Shown: in pieces, positions 20,103 to 30,234 of the stretch
Layout of the letters: the number at the start of each line of letters is the position of its first letter
How positions within the stretch are numbered: position 1 is the first letter of the stretch
Origin: Chaetomium olivaceum
Taxonomy: Eukaryota > Ascomycota > Sordariomycetes > Sordariales > Chaetomiaceae
Length of the DNA: 64,000 nucleotides
Direction of reading: 5' to 3'
Assembly: GCA_039881045.1 (NCBI GenBank)
Contig: JAYWVB010000017.1
Coordinates: forward strand, 1-64,000
Program-made: the position numbers and the translations under genes
The notes under the pieces: generated by a model
Database searches by the model: none
What the model saw: the letters and a program-made list of their open reading frames with translations, nothing else
Told to the model about the DNA's origin: nothing

Positions 20103-21571
20103 CTTAATATAGTCCAACCCAAACCTATGTTGTGGTAAGGTCAAAGGCCGTCGAGTAAGAGCCGCCGAAATGATGCTGCGGTCATGGTTCTGGAACTCGG
20201 ATTCCAACGTGGCTTCAGAGCTGAGCGTCCCTTGTCCGTTCATGGGTCGTATGCCAAGAAATGAATTGGTCCAAGTGCCCCGCACTCTGCCGCCAACAGC
20301 CCCAACCCCTGCGATTGAGGCTAACAGCCCACGTTCGGTACCTGGGACTCCTGAAGCGACCTCAGTGCCGAGAGCTGCATCTCTTCCATGCATGCACAAC
20401 GTGATCCTTCAAAGGGGAGGATAGGTCTTCCTTGTGAATTGTTTCAATTTTGATATGACTATCAAGTTGCCTGGTTGATGTGTATTTTCCCTTCATACCT
20501 ACCTGTACCTGTACATACCAAGATATGCAAAAGGTCTAGATCCGGTCTTGGAGCAGGATTAGCCAATCCTTGGTACCTTCGTTAACCTGGGCCCGCTTGA
20601 AGTCCCAAAGTTTTTCTCGCATTGTTCCAAGGAAAACCCTCACTCTTCTTCACTTCACCCACCAACCACCCCACCGAGCTGCATCTCATACAAATTCTTT
20701 TCAGTGAAACGAAGCACGACACCGACTCCTGGGCGGACAAACATTCCGGCGACCCTTCTACTGGCGCCTCGCGCTCAAGAGTAACCATAATCTTTTGATT
20801 CTGGCCTCTTTTAGCTCGCCCTGGTCAGATTAAGGAGTTCCATACGAGGACGCGATCTGCAGCGAATAACGAGGACGTCACCTCGCAGATCACCAACGAA
20901 GGCTGTCGCGGGATACCGATTCCTACAGATCCAAAACTACTCATCACTCATCGAAACCCGCGCAAACCTTTTCTCCCTAGAGTCTCGACAGCCATCTCGA
21001 CCGACTTTACGGCCGACAAACCCATTCCCAATCAACACCACCCGACCATAAATCATCGTATTCGATATCAGCTCTCCAACACCCTTTCCCAGCTGAACGT
21101 CTCGCGGCAGCAGCAGCTTACCACCACTCACCATCCCAAGCCACCAAGTTGGCGGGCATTATCTACAACAAGATCTCCCGACGTTCACTCCTAGGCCCAG
21201 AGCTGGCCTACAGCGGAGTGAACAAGCAGCCACCGTAATCGGGCGCGTTCTCGACCATTCTCCATCCTGACTATCACCCAAAGATCTCGGTGCCATCGTT
21301 CTCGCTCACCAACCTGTGGGTGAAACCACCGACAACCATTTCGGTCTTCACGTTGTCGCAACCAGACGTCCGTCGTCGCGGACGGCTCCTGGCCGTTCGC
21401 TGCCTTCCGCTGGTGAACTAGACAGGGTATCGCTCACTCCAATATGCGCGCCGGCTAAGTCCCATTGAAGGCGCGCTTTAAGGGCTGTGTTTGGTTCGTG
21501 TCTGCTGGAGCGGGAAAGAAAAAACGGCGAAAGTTGTCTCAAACGATTACAAACTACAACATATTGCAACC
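20103..21571. other. Intergenic between divergent genes, no gene seen
   Basis: 1.5 kb upstream of SPC1 and of the Mg2+ transporter gene. Open frames here are short. Probably promoters and a long 5' leader of the transporter. Confidence 0.55.
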
Positions 21572-23499
21572 ATGTCCGACCAGGAGGAAGTTGCCAACAG
21601 CTCGGGGTACTCCACCCCCGTTCCGGAACTGGACGACCACCGGAACCAGACAGCTTCGGCCCATCGACCGGCGGACCGTTCTCGCAGGGGCACCTTCGAC
21701 TCGTTATACGGAGCACGGGTAATGGCACCAGGGGGTACGTCGGGGGAGCCGAGGGTCCGTGACTTCGAGGAAGCCATTGTTGATGAGGACGCCGGAGAGC
21801 AGTCTCCAACCCTGCGACGAACCCGCCGCCCAACTATCGAATCGGTTTCTGAACGATCCTCATCGCCGCCAAACTCGGTCAAGGCTTTCGCTGAGGCCCG
21901 TCGGCGGGAGCGTGGGCTCTCTGTCTCTGAGCCGAAGCTAGAGCGCAAACCTGATGAGCTTGAACTGCAGCGCACTACGTCGGTTGCCAGCCGCAATAGT
22001 TACCGCAGCAGGCAGCAGACGGTAGCGACAGCCGCCGATACGTCTAGCCTGGCCACGAACAAGTCCGCCGAAGAGGACGTGTGCTTTCCATTGCAGGACG
22101 AGCAGAGGGGCGACAATCTCTATATCGACTTTGACTATCTCGAAAACTTCATCCAGTCGGAGAATGAGGCCCGCCAAGCTGCCCGCCGCCCCTCGGCCGC
22201 CCGGGTGTTCCCCGATTTACGACCTGAGAGCACTGAAACGGCCGCGGCTCCTCCTACGTTAACTGCCGACGGCGATTTCTTGGGCACTCCGTTCGGTAGC
22301 GAGAGCCGCACCGAAAAGGCCGAAAGATCGGATACTGAGGAGCCGGCCAAAGTTGCGCAGCCGCCCGCCCCGATAGACCATAGCCGGGTGAGCTTCTTCT
22401 CGTCCGCCTGGGAATCGACCATCCATGCTGCCGACCTCGAGGGTCTGATCTTGCCGGGCGAGGACATTCGCGGGCTCTTCACCTTTCCGAGGGGGGAGAC
22501 GGACGGCGTCTGGTGGCTCAACATCAACAAACCCTCAGAGGAAGAAGTTCGTGCAATCTGCCGAGCGTTTGGCGTTCATCCCTTGACAGTTGAAGACATC
22601 ACGACCCAGGAATCCCGCGAGAAGATTGAACTCTTCCCCTCATACTACTTTGCCTGCTTCCGCTCGTTCAGCATTGAACCCGATGAGGAGACCGGAGAGA
22701 ACGAGTTTGTGCCTTTCAACATCTACGTGGTTGTTTTCCGCGAGGGTACACTGAGCTTCAGCTACTCCAGCAACCCGCATGCCTCTCATGTCAGGAAGAG
22801 AATTGCCATGTTGAAGGACTACGTCGCATTGAGCAGTGATTGGATCTGCTATGCCTTGATGTGAGTATACTTTATCTCGGACTAACACTCACTAGTGCTA
22901 ATCAGAACGTATATAGCGACGATATTGTTGATTCCTTCGCGCCCGTCATCAGCAGGCTTGAGGCCGACACTGACCAAATCGAGGATGAAGTGTTCATTGC
23001 CCGGACTGACGACATGGCCGAGTTCTTGCGCAAGATTGGCACTGCGCGCAAGAACACCATGGCCCTGATGAGGTTGCTGGGTGGCAAGGCGGACGTCCTG
23101 AGGGGGTTCACCAAGCGCTGCAACGAAAACTACAAGGTCACGCCGCGCATGGACATTGGTCTATATCTCGGTGACATCCAGGACCACGTTGTCACCATGA
23201 TGAATAACCTCGGGCATTTCGAAAAGATGATGTCTCGCGCCCATAGCAACTATCTCGCCCAAATCTCCATCGACGGCATTACCCAGGGGACTAACACCAA
23301 CAGGGTACTAAGCAAGATCACCCTGCTAGCGTCTATCATTGTCCCGCTAAACGTGGTCACCGGGCTCTTCGGGATGAACATCGTGGTTCCCTGGCAAGAT
23401 GTCAATTCGCTGGGGCCTTTCTTTGGTGTGCTGGGGTTTATAATCACATTCTGTCTTGTGTGCGCATATCTGGCCTACAAGATGCGGCGGTTCTTGTAG
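21572..23499 (+). CDS. CorA-superfamily Mg2+ transporter, ALR/MNR2 type
   Basis: Exons 21572-22860 and 22917-23499 (56-bp intron, phase closes) give 623 aa. A long Ser/Arg-rich cytosolic N-terminus carries EEDVCFPLQDEQRGDN, which I associate with the MNR2 branch. The CorA domain follows (LWWLNINKP-like WWLNINKP, HPLTVEDI). Two C-terminal membrane helices are separated as expected, with the signature GMN after the first (LFGMNIVVPW) and the second helix running to KMRRFL at the end. It forms a pentameric Mg2+ channel; vacuolar (MNR2) versus plasma membrane (ALR1) location cannot be settled from sequence. The ATG at 21572 follows a CAACC context and begins MSDQEEVANSS. Confidence 0.92.
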
Positions 23500-23960
23500 A
23501 TGATGCCGCGGTTTGCTTTGGAGAGTCTGGGGTCACAAGTTATACACGTGCTTGGATGATGGCAATGACGGCGAGCGAGCGTGGTTCTGGGTGGCATCTC
23601 GTTGATAGAGTAGACGGGGAGGCAATGTCGTTAGCTACTTGTTCTAGACGCAAATATATGATGTGTCTCCATTTGTGTCTTGAAGTAAAACAGTTATTTC
23701 ATCTCCCGCTGGTTAACAATCAGAAATAGAACGCAACCGGCAGTCGAGATGCCCAACTCTCCCTCGTCCCAACTTGTTCCCAGGCCGAATCGTCCCTCAC
23801 CGAGAGCTCCGAGCTCACGTAGCGTTTGATTGGCCACACACCGTCGCAGAGCTTTGCCCTTGTCCCCGGCTCCGCCAAAAAGTCCAAACAGGACTAACTT
23901 CACCATCTCTCTGTCCACCACCGTTAGCATTCACAGCCGCCGACTGCCCAACTGCCCAGC
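23500..23960. other. Intergenic, no gene seen
   Basis: 3' region of the Mg2+ transporter and promoter of TIM8. Nothing distinctive. Confidence 0.6.
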
Positions 23961-24501
23961 ATGTCTTCTTCCACCGATTTCAACATTGACCAGTCCGACA
24001 TTGAGAAGCTCAATGACAAGGACAAGACCGAACTGCGCCAATTCTTTGCCAACGAGGAGCACCGCTCCCGCATCCAGTCCCGTACGTTTCCGCATGCCCA
24101 TCCTCGATTCCCTTGCGACTACCCACACGAACTACAGCGCACATCCTCCCCCTTTTCCCAAGACCAAGCTGAGAAGCAACAACCCCGTTCCAACCAGCCC
24201 CAACACCATCCCACCCCTACCAACCCCAGAAAGAAGGAGCTCCCCTCCCCCCTCCCCCCACCGACCTTCCCCTCGGAAGAAAAAAAGGAAGCAAACCAGC
24301 TAACCCCACGAGCAACACACACACACAGAAACGCACGAACTCACCTCCATCTGCTGGAAGAAGTGCGTGACCGCTGGCACCTTCCGGTCGGGTGCGCTCG
24401 ACAAGACGGAGCAGAGCTGCCTGGCCAACTGCGTCGACCGGTTCATGGACGCCAACCTCGCGACCATGAAGCACCTGGCCAGCATGCGCCAGCAGCAGTG
24501 A
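23961..24501 (+). CDS. TIM8: Mitochondrial intermembrane-space chaperone Tim8
   Basis: Exons 23961-24081 and 24329-24501 around a 247-bp intron (donor GTACGT, branch GCTAACCC near 24298, acceptor in an AC repeat) give 97 aa. The twin CX3C pattern is CWKKC and CLANC, spaced as in small Tims, with HELTSICWKKCVTG and MDANLATMKHL typical of Tim8. It pairs with Tim13 to carry hydrophobic precursors such as Tim23 across the intermembrane space. TIM13 is also in this window at 55262. A frame that reads through the intron exists but lacks the second Cys pair. Confidence 0.95.
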
Positions 24502-25218
24502 TTTTCGGACGCTTTGTTTGTTGGGAGCGGGGGAGAGATGGGGGGAGCTATTGGTGTGAGGTGATGGTGATGGTGATGGTGGGGGAGGGGAGGTGGATGT
24601 ATGAATAGGGCCATGGGTAGGCTTTAGGGGAAGGGGGGGAATAGCATAACGATCAATGGGGGTGGGATACATTTCTCTACATCTGTTCGGGCTTTGCAGG
24701 GGGTTCGCATTTATGAGGAAGAGAAACTGGGCTGGCTGGGTGCGAAGAGATCCTGCCGGACATAGAGACAAGACTCTTGTCTGTTTGGGGTGAGGGGGTA
24801 GGCCGCATGGATGTTGTTAAACGCAGAGATGACGGCGGGACTATGTATTGTACACTATTACATGTGACGATATAGATATGGGAATAGACGGGTGGGATTC
24901 TTGATACAACAGATGCATGGAAACGAACTAGCAACGGCCAGTAACCGGCATTGCAAATTGTCACTTAGTCCACTTAACCAAACCTGCACCAGAACTTCAC
25001 CAGCCACGAACACATACAACACAACGCAACAAATGGTCAGAACAGCCCGGCAGCTCCGAAACTGCAACAGTACGGCACGAAGGTGATGTCAATTTTTTTC
25101 ATTGCCAAGTCATGTGCCCAAGCCCAGGTATCTGACGCCGATCGAAATGCAATCCGTGTCCCTTCGATGTGCCGACCGTTTTTTTTCCTTTCCCGGCTCC
25201 CAGCCAAAAACAATCTGT
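24502..25218. other. Intergenic between convergent genes
   Basis: 3' regions of TIM8 and RPL25. A GGTGAT-type triplet-like repeat occurs at about 24559-24580. No gene seen. Confidence 0.6.
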
Positions 25219-25987
25219 TTAGACGAGGCCGAGCTTGGTGGCGGCAATGTCGAGAGCATCGACATCGGCGGTGAGGCGGGCAAAGGCCTTCTTGGAGCCG
25301 TCAGGGCTATGAATATGTCAGTAGCGATTCCCCCAAAATATCCCCCATCATCATATCAACCTACCGGATCAGGGTGTTGATCTTGACGGTGTCGATGTCG
25401 TAGAGCTTCTTGAGGGCCTGCTTGATCTGGGCCTTGTTGGCCTTGACATCGACGATGAAGACGAGGGTGTTCTGCTCCTCGATCTTCTTCAGGGCACCCT
25501 CAGTGTTGAGAGGGTGGACGATGATCTTGTGCTCATCGAGGCGGGGCTCGTGAGGGACCGACTTGCGCGGGTACTTGGGGGCGCGCGAGAGGACGAGGGT
25601 CTTGGGGCGGTGGAAGGTCGTCGACAGACGGACCTTGGTCCTCTTGTGGGCGTGCACCTAGAAAACTGTCAGCGCGCATTCAAGAGATTCTACTTCATCA
25701 GAAGCCACTTACACCCTTGAGGGCAGCCTGGGCGGCCTTCTTGGCCTGAGCGCCCTTACCGGCCTTGGAGGCGCCGCCTGTCCGAGGAAGCGTCGTCAGT
25801 AAAGCATTCGCCTGAACAAGGGAGTGGCCCGTCTTGTTCAAACTCGCAAAGTCTGCTGCTGCTTTGGTGCATCACCCCGCCGCCGGAGCGACGACGGCGA
25901 AGGTGCGCATTGAGCGACGGCCGATTCTGCGCGTGTTGATGACCATCTGGGTGTTCATGTACCTTTCTTCACGTCCTTGGGAGCCAT
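25219..25987 (-). CDS. RPL25: 60S ribosomal protein uL23 (L25/L23a)
   Basis: Exons 25963-25987, 25713-25777, 25365-25657 and 25219-25306 give 156 aa. The basic N-terminus (MAPKDVKKGGASKAGKG) is followed by HAHKRTKVR, the rRNA-binding core (FHRPKTL, PRKSVPHEPRLDE, NTEGALKKIEEQN) and the conserved C-terminus (LYDIDTVKINTLIRPDG, ending ATKLGLV). It sits at the polypeptide exit tunnel and anchors signal recognition particle. The first intron (185 bp) splits codon 9, a common place for a long regulatory intron in ribosomal protein genes. Divergent from BMT2. Confidence 0.97.
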
Positions 25988-26273
25988 TGTTGGGATTTGT
26001 GTCGGCACTGGGCGAAATTGTCGAGTCGGTCGTGGATGAGGAAAAATCGCGGAATATTGGAAAATGAGCTGGGAAATTGTGTGTGCGGAGCGCCAAGATG
26101 TTTTGTGGCTTTCTGTGGCTTGTGCTCTCTCTCAACCAGTGGCTGACATTGGCCGAGCCCCCGATCGATAAGATAACAGAAAGTGTGCGATGCCAGCGAT
26201 GACTTTCATCAAATTGAAGAAAACCCCATTTCATTTCTCGACTGGCTTCTTACAAAACACAAATTCCGAACTC
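25988..26273. promoter_or_regulatory. Bidirectional promoter of RPL25 and BMT2
   Basis: 286 bp separate the two start codons, which face away from each other. Both genes act on the large ribosomal subunit, so joint control is plausible; no specific operator was identified. Confidence 0.5.
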
Positions 26274-27143
26274 ATGGCCCCGAAGAAGAAAGGCCCGGCA
26301 AAACGTCTAGCTGCTGGGCGGCCACCAGTCCTGCAGCGATCCAGGTCGATATCAAGAAGTGCGACCAAGGCACTCATCAACAAACACCATCTTCTGCAAA
26401 AAAGGAAGCGGCAGGCCATTGCCAAGGGCAACAAGGCCGAGGAGGCGGCTATCGAGGTTGAAATCAGGGCATTGGGCGGTATCGAGGGTTACCAGGAAGC
26501 CAGTCTGCAAGGACAGCGACATGACCGAGGAGGCGACAGCTCCCGAGTTCTCATGAAATGGCTGGAGCCATGTCTTTCATCTCACGCGACGGACTCGGGA
26601 CGACGCCTGAGAATGCTAGAAGTTGGGGCACTCAGCACGCAGAATGCTTGCTCCAAAAGCGGCCACTTTGACATCGAGAGGATCGACCTGAACAGCCAGG
26701 GAGACGGGATTTTACAGCAGGACTTCATGGAACGACCCTTGCCACAAGATGAGTCTGAGCGGTTCGACATCATCTCGCTCTCGCTGGTCCTTAACTATGT
26801 CCCAGAACCGAAGGACCGAGGGGAGATGCTCCGCCGCAGCACACAGTTCCTCCGGGCTCCAGAACGGTACCTCGATTCACCCCATCTGCTAACGAGCTTC
26901 TCGAGTTTATTCCTGGTTCTGCCGGCACCATGCGTGACGAACTCTCGGTACTTGGACGAGGAAAGGCTGGCCGCAATCATGAAAACAGTTGGGTATGTCA
27001 AGGTGGAATCCAAATCAACTCAACGGCTGGTTTACTATCTCTGGAGAAAGGACCGGGTTTGCAAAGGAACTGAGGGTACCTTCTCCAAGAAAGAGGTTCG
27101 GTCAGGGCCGACCCGGAACAACTTCGCTGTTGTCTTGAACTGA
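26274..27143 (+). CDS. BMT2: 25S rRNA adenine-N1 methyltransferase Bmt2
   Basis: Single exon, 289 aa. Family landmarks: a basic nucleolar-type N-terminus (MAPKKKGPAKR), SRSATKALINKHH, GGIEGYQEASLQGQ, an SAM-binding region with LRMLEVGALS, RIDLNSQ, LQQDFMERPLP, FDIISLSLVLNYVP, GEMLRRS and LFLVLPAPCVTNSRY. In yeast Bmt2 places m1A in helix 65 of 25S rRNA, in the nucleolus. An in-frame ATG at 26190 would add 28 residues, but that part looks unlike the family and would leave about 200 bp of shared promoter, so 26274 is preferred. Confidence 0.92.
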   Translation: MAPKKKGPAKRLAAGRPPVLQRSRSISRSATKALINKHHLLQKRKRQAIAKGNKAEEAAIEVEIRALGGIEGYQEASLQGQRHDRGGDSSRVLMKWLEPCLSSHATDSGRRLRMLEVGALSTQNACSKSGHFDIERIDLNSQGDGILQQDFMERPLPQDESERFDIISLSLVLNYVPEPKDRGEMLRRSTQFLRAPERYLDSPHLLTSFSSLFLVLPAPCVTNSRYLDEERLAAIMKTVGYVKVESKSTQRLVYYLWRKDRVCKGTEGTFSKKEVRSGPTRNNFAVVLN

Positions 27144-28799
27144 GTTTTCCGCCATGGACCATGGAGCCAGCGGTCCGGTATTCCCGTGTGAGAATACGTG
27201 GTCTACGAGGGACCCCGCCAACTTGGGATTTCTCGGGCTCGGTCGTTGTCCAGACTGGTGCTGGTGCCTCGAAACCGACGGCATCCCCGATCTGGCGGCC
27301 CCCGCACTCCCACGCAAGTGACGATCAAGGACCCTGTAGCCAGCGGCGAACAATGCCACATCAGCACGTCTCGCCGATCATGCTTATGAGAACCGTTGGC
27401 TAATGTGCAGACATCCGGTCTTGCTCGAGCGGGCAGGCCCACAAAGAGTCGGTCTAGTGTCGAGACTCAAGAAAATCGAAGCTGAAGACCTCCAATGGCC
27501 ACCTTTTGCCCCCCCAGTTGCAGCTGAGGTTGGCCGATGGTAACACCCCAATGCTGCCAATGTTCGGATTCTCATGAGTTTAGCCTGTCTTGACCCCCCA
27601 CGCAAGAAACTAGACGAAGGGACCTTCGATTCACTACGGGATACCCATCGGGGCTTCTTAGCCAAGTAATCGAACCGAGAATGGCCACGACAGTAACCGG
27701 AAGGTTTCTTCTGTCGTGAGGATTGGGCTCTGTGGAACTCCCTTCGGAGGCGCCTAAGGCCGCTAGCGAGAATCCAGAGGCACAGCTTGTGCAAGCAAGA
27801 CCGGTATTGGGGTGGTTATTCAAGCTCGACATGTAACACCACCACACCTCGAATTCTTGCTCAGTTCACAATGGATTTCTCGTTGACCAGGAATACGCCA
27901 ACGATGCACTAGGAATAACAATACCGATGCACTAAAACCCCGCTCCCGCCACCGAGCTACCGGTATCACGGGGCACGGTCTCGTGGAGTTGCCAATCTTG
28001 CCAGGTTGCTTTTGACGATCTTCCGCGCAGTCCAACTACACTAAGAGGTGAACTAGTTAACGGGGGGTCCGTTCGCAATGTTTTCGTTGCCACCCCCTGA
28101 GTGAAGACCGAACAAAGAGCAGGAACTGCAGGCTGTGAACAGTCTCCGATTTGCCGGCGTTGGGGGGGCGGATTGCAGATTTGACCCCATGATGGCGGCT
28201 GGATTGGGCAATGTTGATCAGATGATGACAAGTTTAGGGGGGCCGGGGGTGCAATGCGAGCCACGATGCGCGCTGCCGCCCAGCCGCACTTCCCCAGGTT
28301 TTGAGGGGTAACGAAGCTAACGCGGCCTTGGCAAATCGAGCGGCAGCTCTGGGGAAAGCGGATCAGAGCCCGGGCAGCACGATCGTCAAGTTTTCCGAGA
28401 GAGGGAGTCGCGTGAGCGTTGATGGCCTATCGGAATCTGTGATGTTTTTTGTTGGGAATGGGTTGGAATCCAGGGGTCGTACTCGGGTAATGGAAGAGTC
28501 AAACTCGACATCAATTGATTCTTTTACTTTTGGGAGCTAGGGATTTATCCCATTGGGAAGCAACGGCGGGAACGGGAAGGGTCTCGCTTCGGTGTCGGTT
28601 CCAATTCAATGGATCCGCAAATGCCGGACGACGAGAACCAAAACCAGTGTTGACAATACATGGCGTCGACCACACCACACATATGCAGACACACACACAC
28701 AACATGCACACACACATACCAGCAAGCGCCAAGCAGCACCAGCTCACTGCCCGTCTCTCTTGACACACAGTCAGTCCCATCAACTAGGTAACTAACGAG
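27144..28799. other. Intergenic between convergent genes, no gene seen
   Basis: 1.66 kb between BMT2 and UTR4 ends. CA-rich microsatellite at about 28676-28720. Six-frame translations are broken and show no recognised domain. Confidence 0.55.
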
Positions 28800-30234
28800 T
28801 TAGAGCTCCTCAAAACTCTCCACCACCTCCAGCCTGCCCCTCACGTCCTCCGCCAGCTCGGCGTTGCCCGGCCGCTGCACCACACATGCCCGCATACCAG
28901 CCTCCCTCGCCGCCTCCACCTCGCGCACATTATCGCTCAGAAACAGCCACTCGGCCACCGGCACTTCGGGATACTTGGCCGCGATGCGCTCGTAGCTAGC
29001 CTTCTCCGTCTTGGGCCCGGCGTTGACCGTATCAAAGTAGTCCGTGATGGCGCCCGTCAGATCCGCCGGCTCGCCGTTGGTGTGGCCGAACAGCAGCTTC
29101 TGCGCGGGCACCGAGCCAGACGAGTAGATCATCACCTTCGCCCCTGCCCCTGCCCCTGCCCCTCCCCCTCCTCCTCCCCCCGGAGCATCAGGACCAGGAG
29201 AAGAAGAAGAAGAAGAAGGAGAAGAAGGAGAAGTCCACTCCCTCACCTTGGGCGCCACGTCGGCGAACAGCGGCGCGCGCAGCGCACCCGACGCGTACCC
29301 GGCCTCCCACAGGTAGCCCTGCAGGGCCTTGAGGTAGGCGATCTTGACGTCGCGGGCCATCAGGTCGCGCACGTGCGCGGCGAGGGCGGAGGGCGTGGCG
29401 GCGTGCTCGGCGGGGAAGGCGGCGCGGTAGCGCGCGAACGAGGCGCTGTCCCATTCCTGGGCCAGCGTGGCGGGGAGGGCGGAAAGGGCGTAGGGGAACT
29501 GTTGTTGGTTTTGGGGGTAAGTATGTTATTGTATGTATGTATGTACATATCTAGGGAGGGGGGAATGTGTGTGGTATGGTATGGATAGCGGGTTGGGGGT
29601 GGTGTAGTGGATGGCATGGCGTGTGTGTGTATGTGTATGTGTACTTGTGAGTGTATGCGTATGTGTACTTGTGAGTGTATGTGTATGTGAGTGTGTGTGT
29701 ATCTGTGTATAAAGTTATGTCCGGAGTGGCAAATAGCTGGTTGCTATGGTTGCTATGTTTGTTGGAGATGGGGGACAACGTGTGTGAACCAAGAGAATAC
29801 TATGTAACGCAAGGCAATGCCACCCTCCCTCCCCTTCCCGTCCGTGGTAATGAGGCTGCTGTGGCACCCCAGGGCGGTAGGAAAAGCAAAACGGCCAGTG
29901 ATCGAGCAGGGGAGCATCGAGAGTGGGAGGGGCAGACCCGGCCATGACTGGTCGGGGTCTGATGTGATGAGAAAAGGGCGAGACCACCGCCACAGTGCCG
30001 AACGGCCATGTCGTGAGACGGGGAACAGATTGGGGAACGAAAAGGGAAAGCCGCGTCGTTACTTACAAGAACATCCTTGACGAATGAGATGGGGCAGACG
30101 GTGCCCTCTGCAAGGAAAAGGGGTCTGGGTTAGCTCATCCTCGCCATAGCTATCCTCAGCGGGGACGAAGCACGAGAGGAGAGCACCGTACCAATGTCGA
30201 GGAGCACCACGCGGGGCTTGTTTGCGGGAGCCAT
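28800..30234 (-). CDS. UTR4: Enolase-phosphatase E1 (methionine salvage)
   Basis: Exons 30192-30234, 30067-30107 and 28800-29498 give 260 aa. It is an HAD-superfamily hydrolase acting on 2,3-diketo-5-methylthiopentyl-1-phosphate. HAD motif I is VLLDIEGT (residues ~10-17; nucleophile Asp13), motif II YSSGS near 153-157, then AGPKTEKASY with the motif III Lys, and LFLSDNVREVEAA for motif IV. A low-complexity Ser/Pro/Gly/Ala block of about 30 residues (117-148) sits before motif II and is probably a loop expansion. Intron 2 is 568 bp and holds a TG-rich microsatellite; intron 1 is 84 bp with GCTAACCC branch. Confidence 0.95.
29621..29710. repeat. TG-rich microsatellite in UTR4 intron 2
   Basis: About 90 bp of GTGTGTATGTGTATGTG variants on the + strand with repeats of TACTTGTGAGTG. 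Similar in kind to the minisatellite at 2270-2779. Confidence 0.85.

Noticed and set aside
27144..28799. Possible decayed transposon between BMT2 and UTR4
   Set aside because: No terminal repeats, no transposase fragments and no target duplication could be found by eye.
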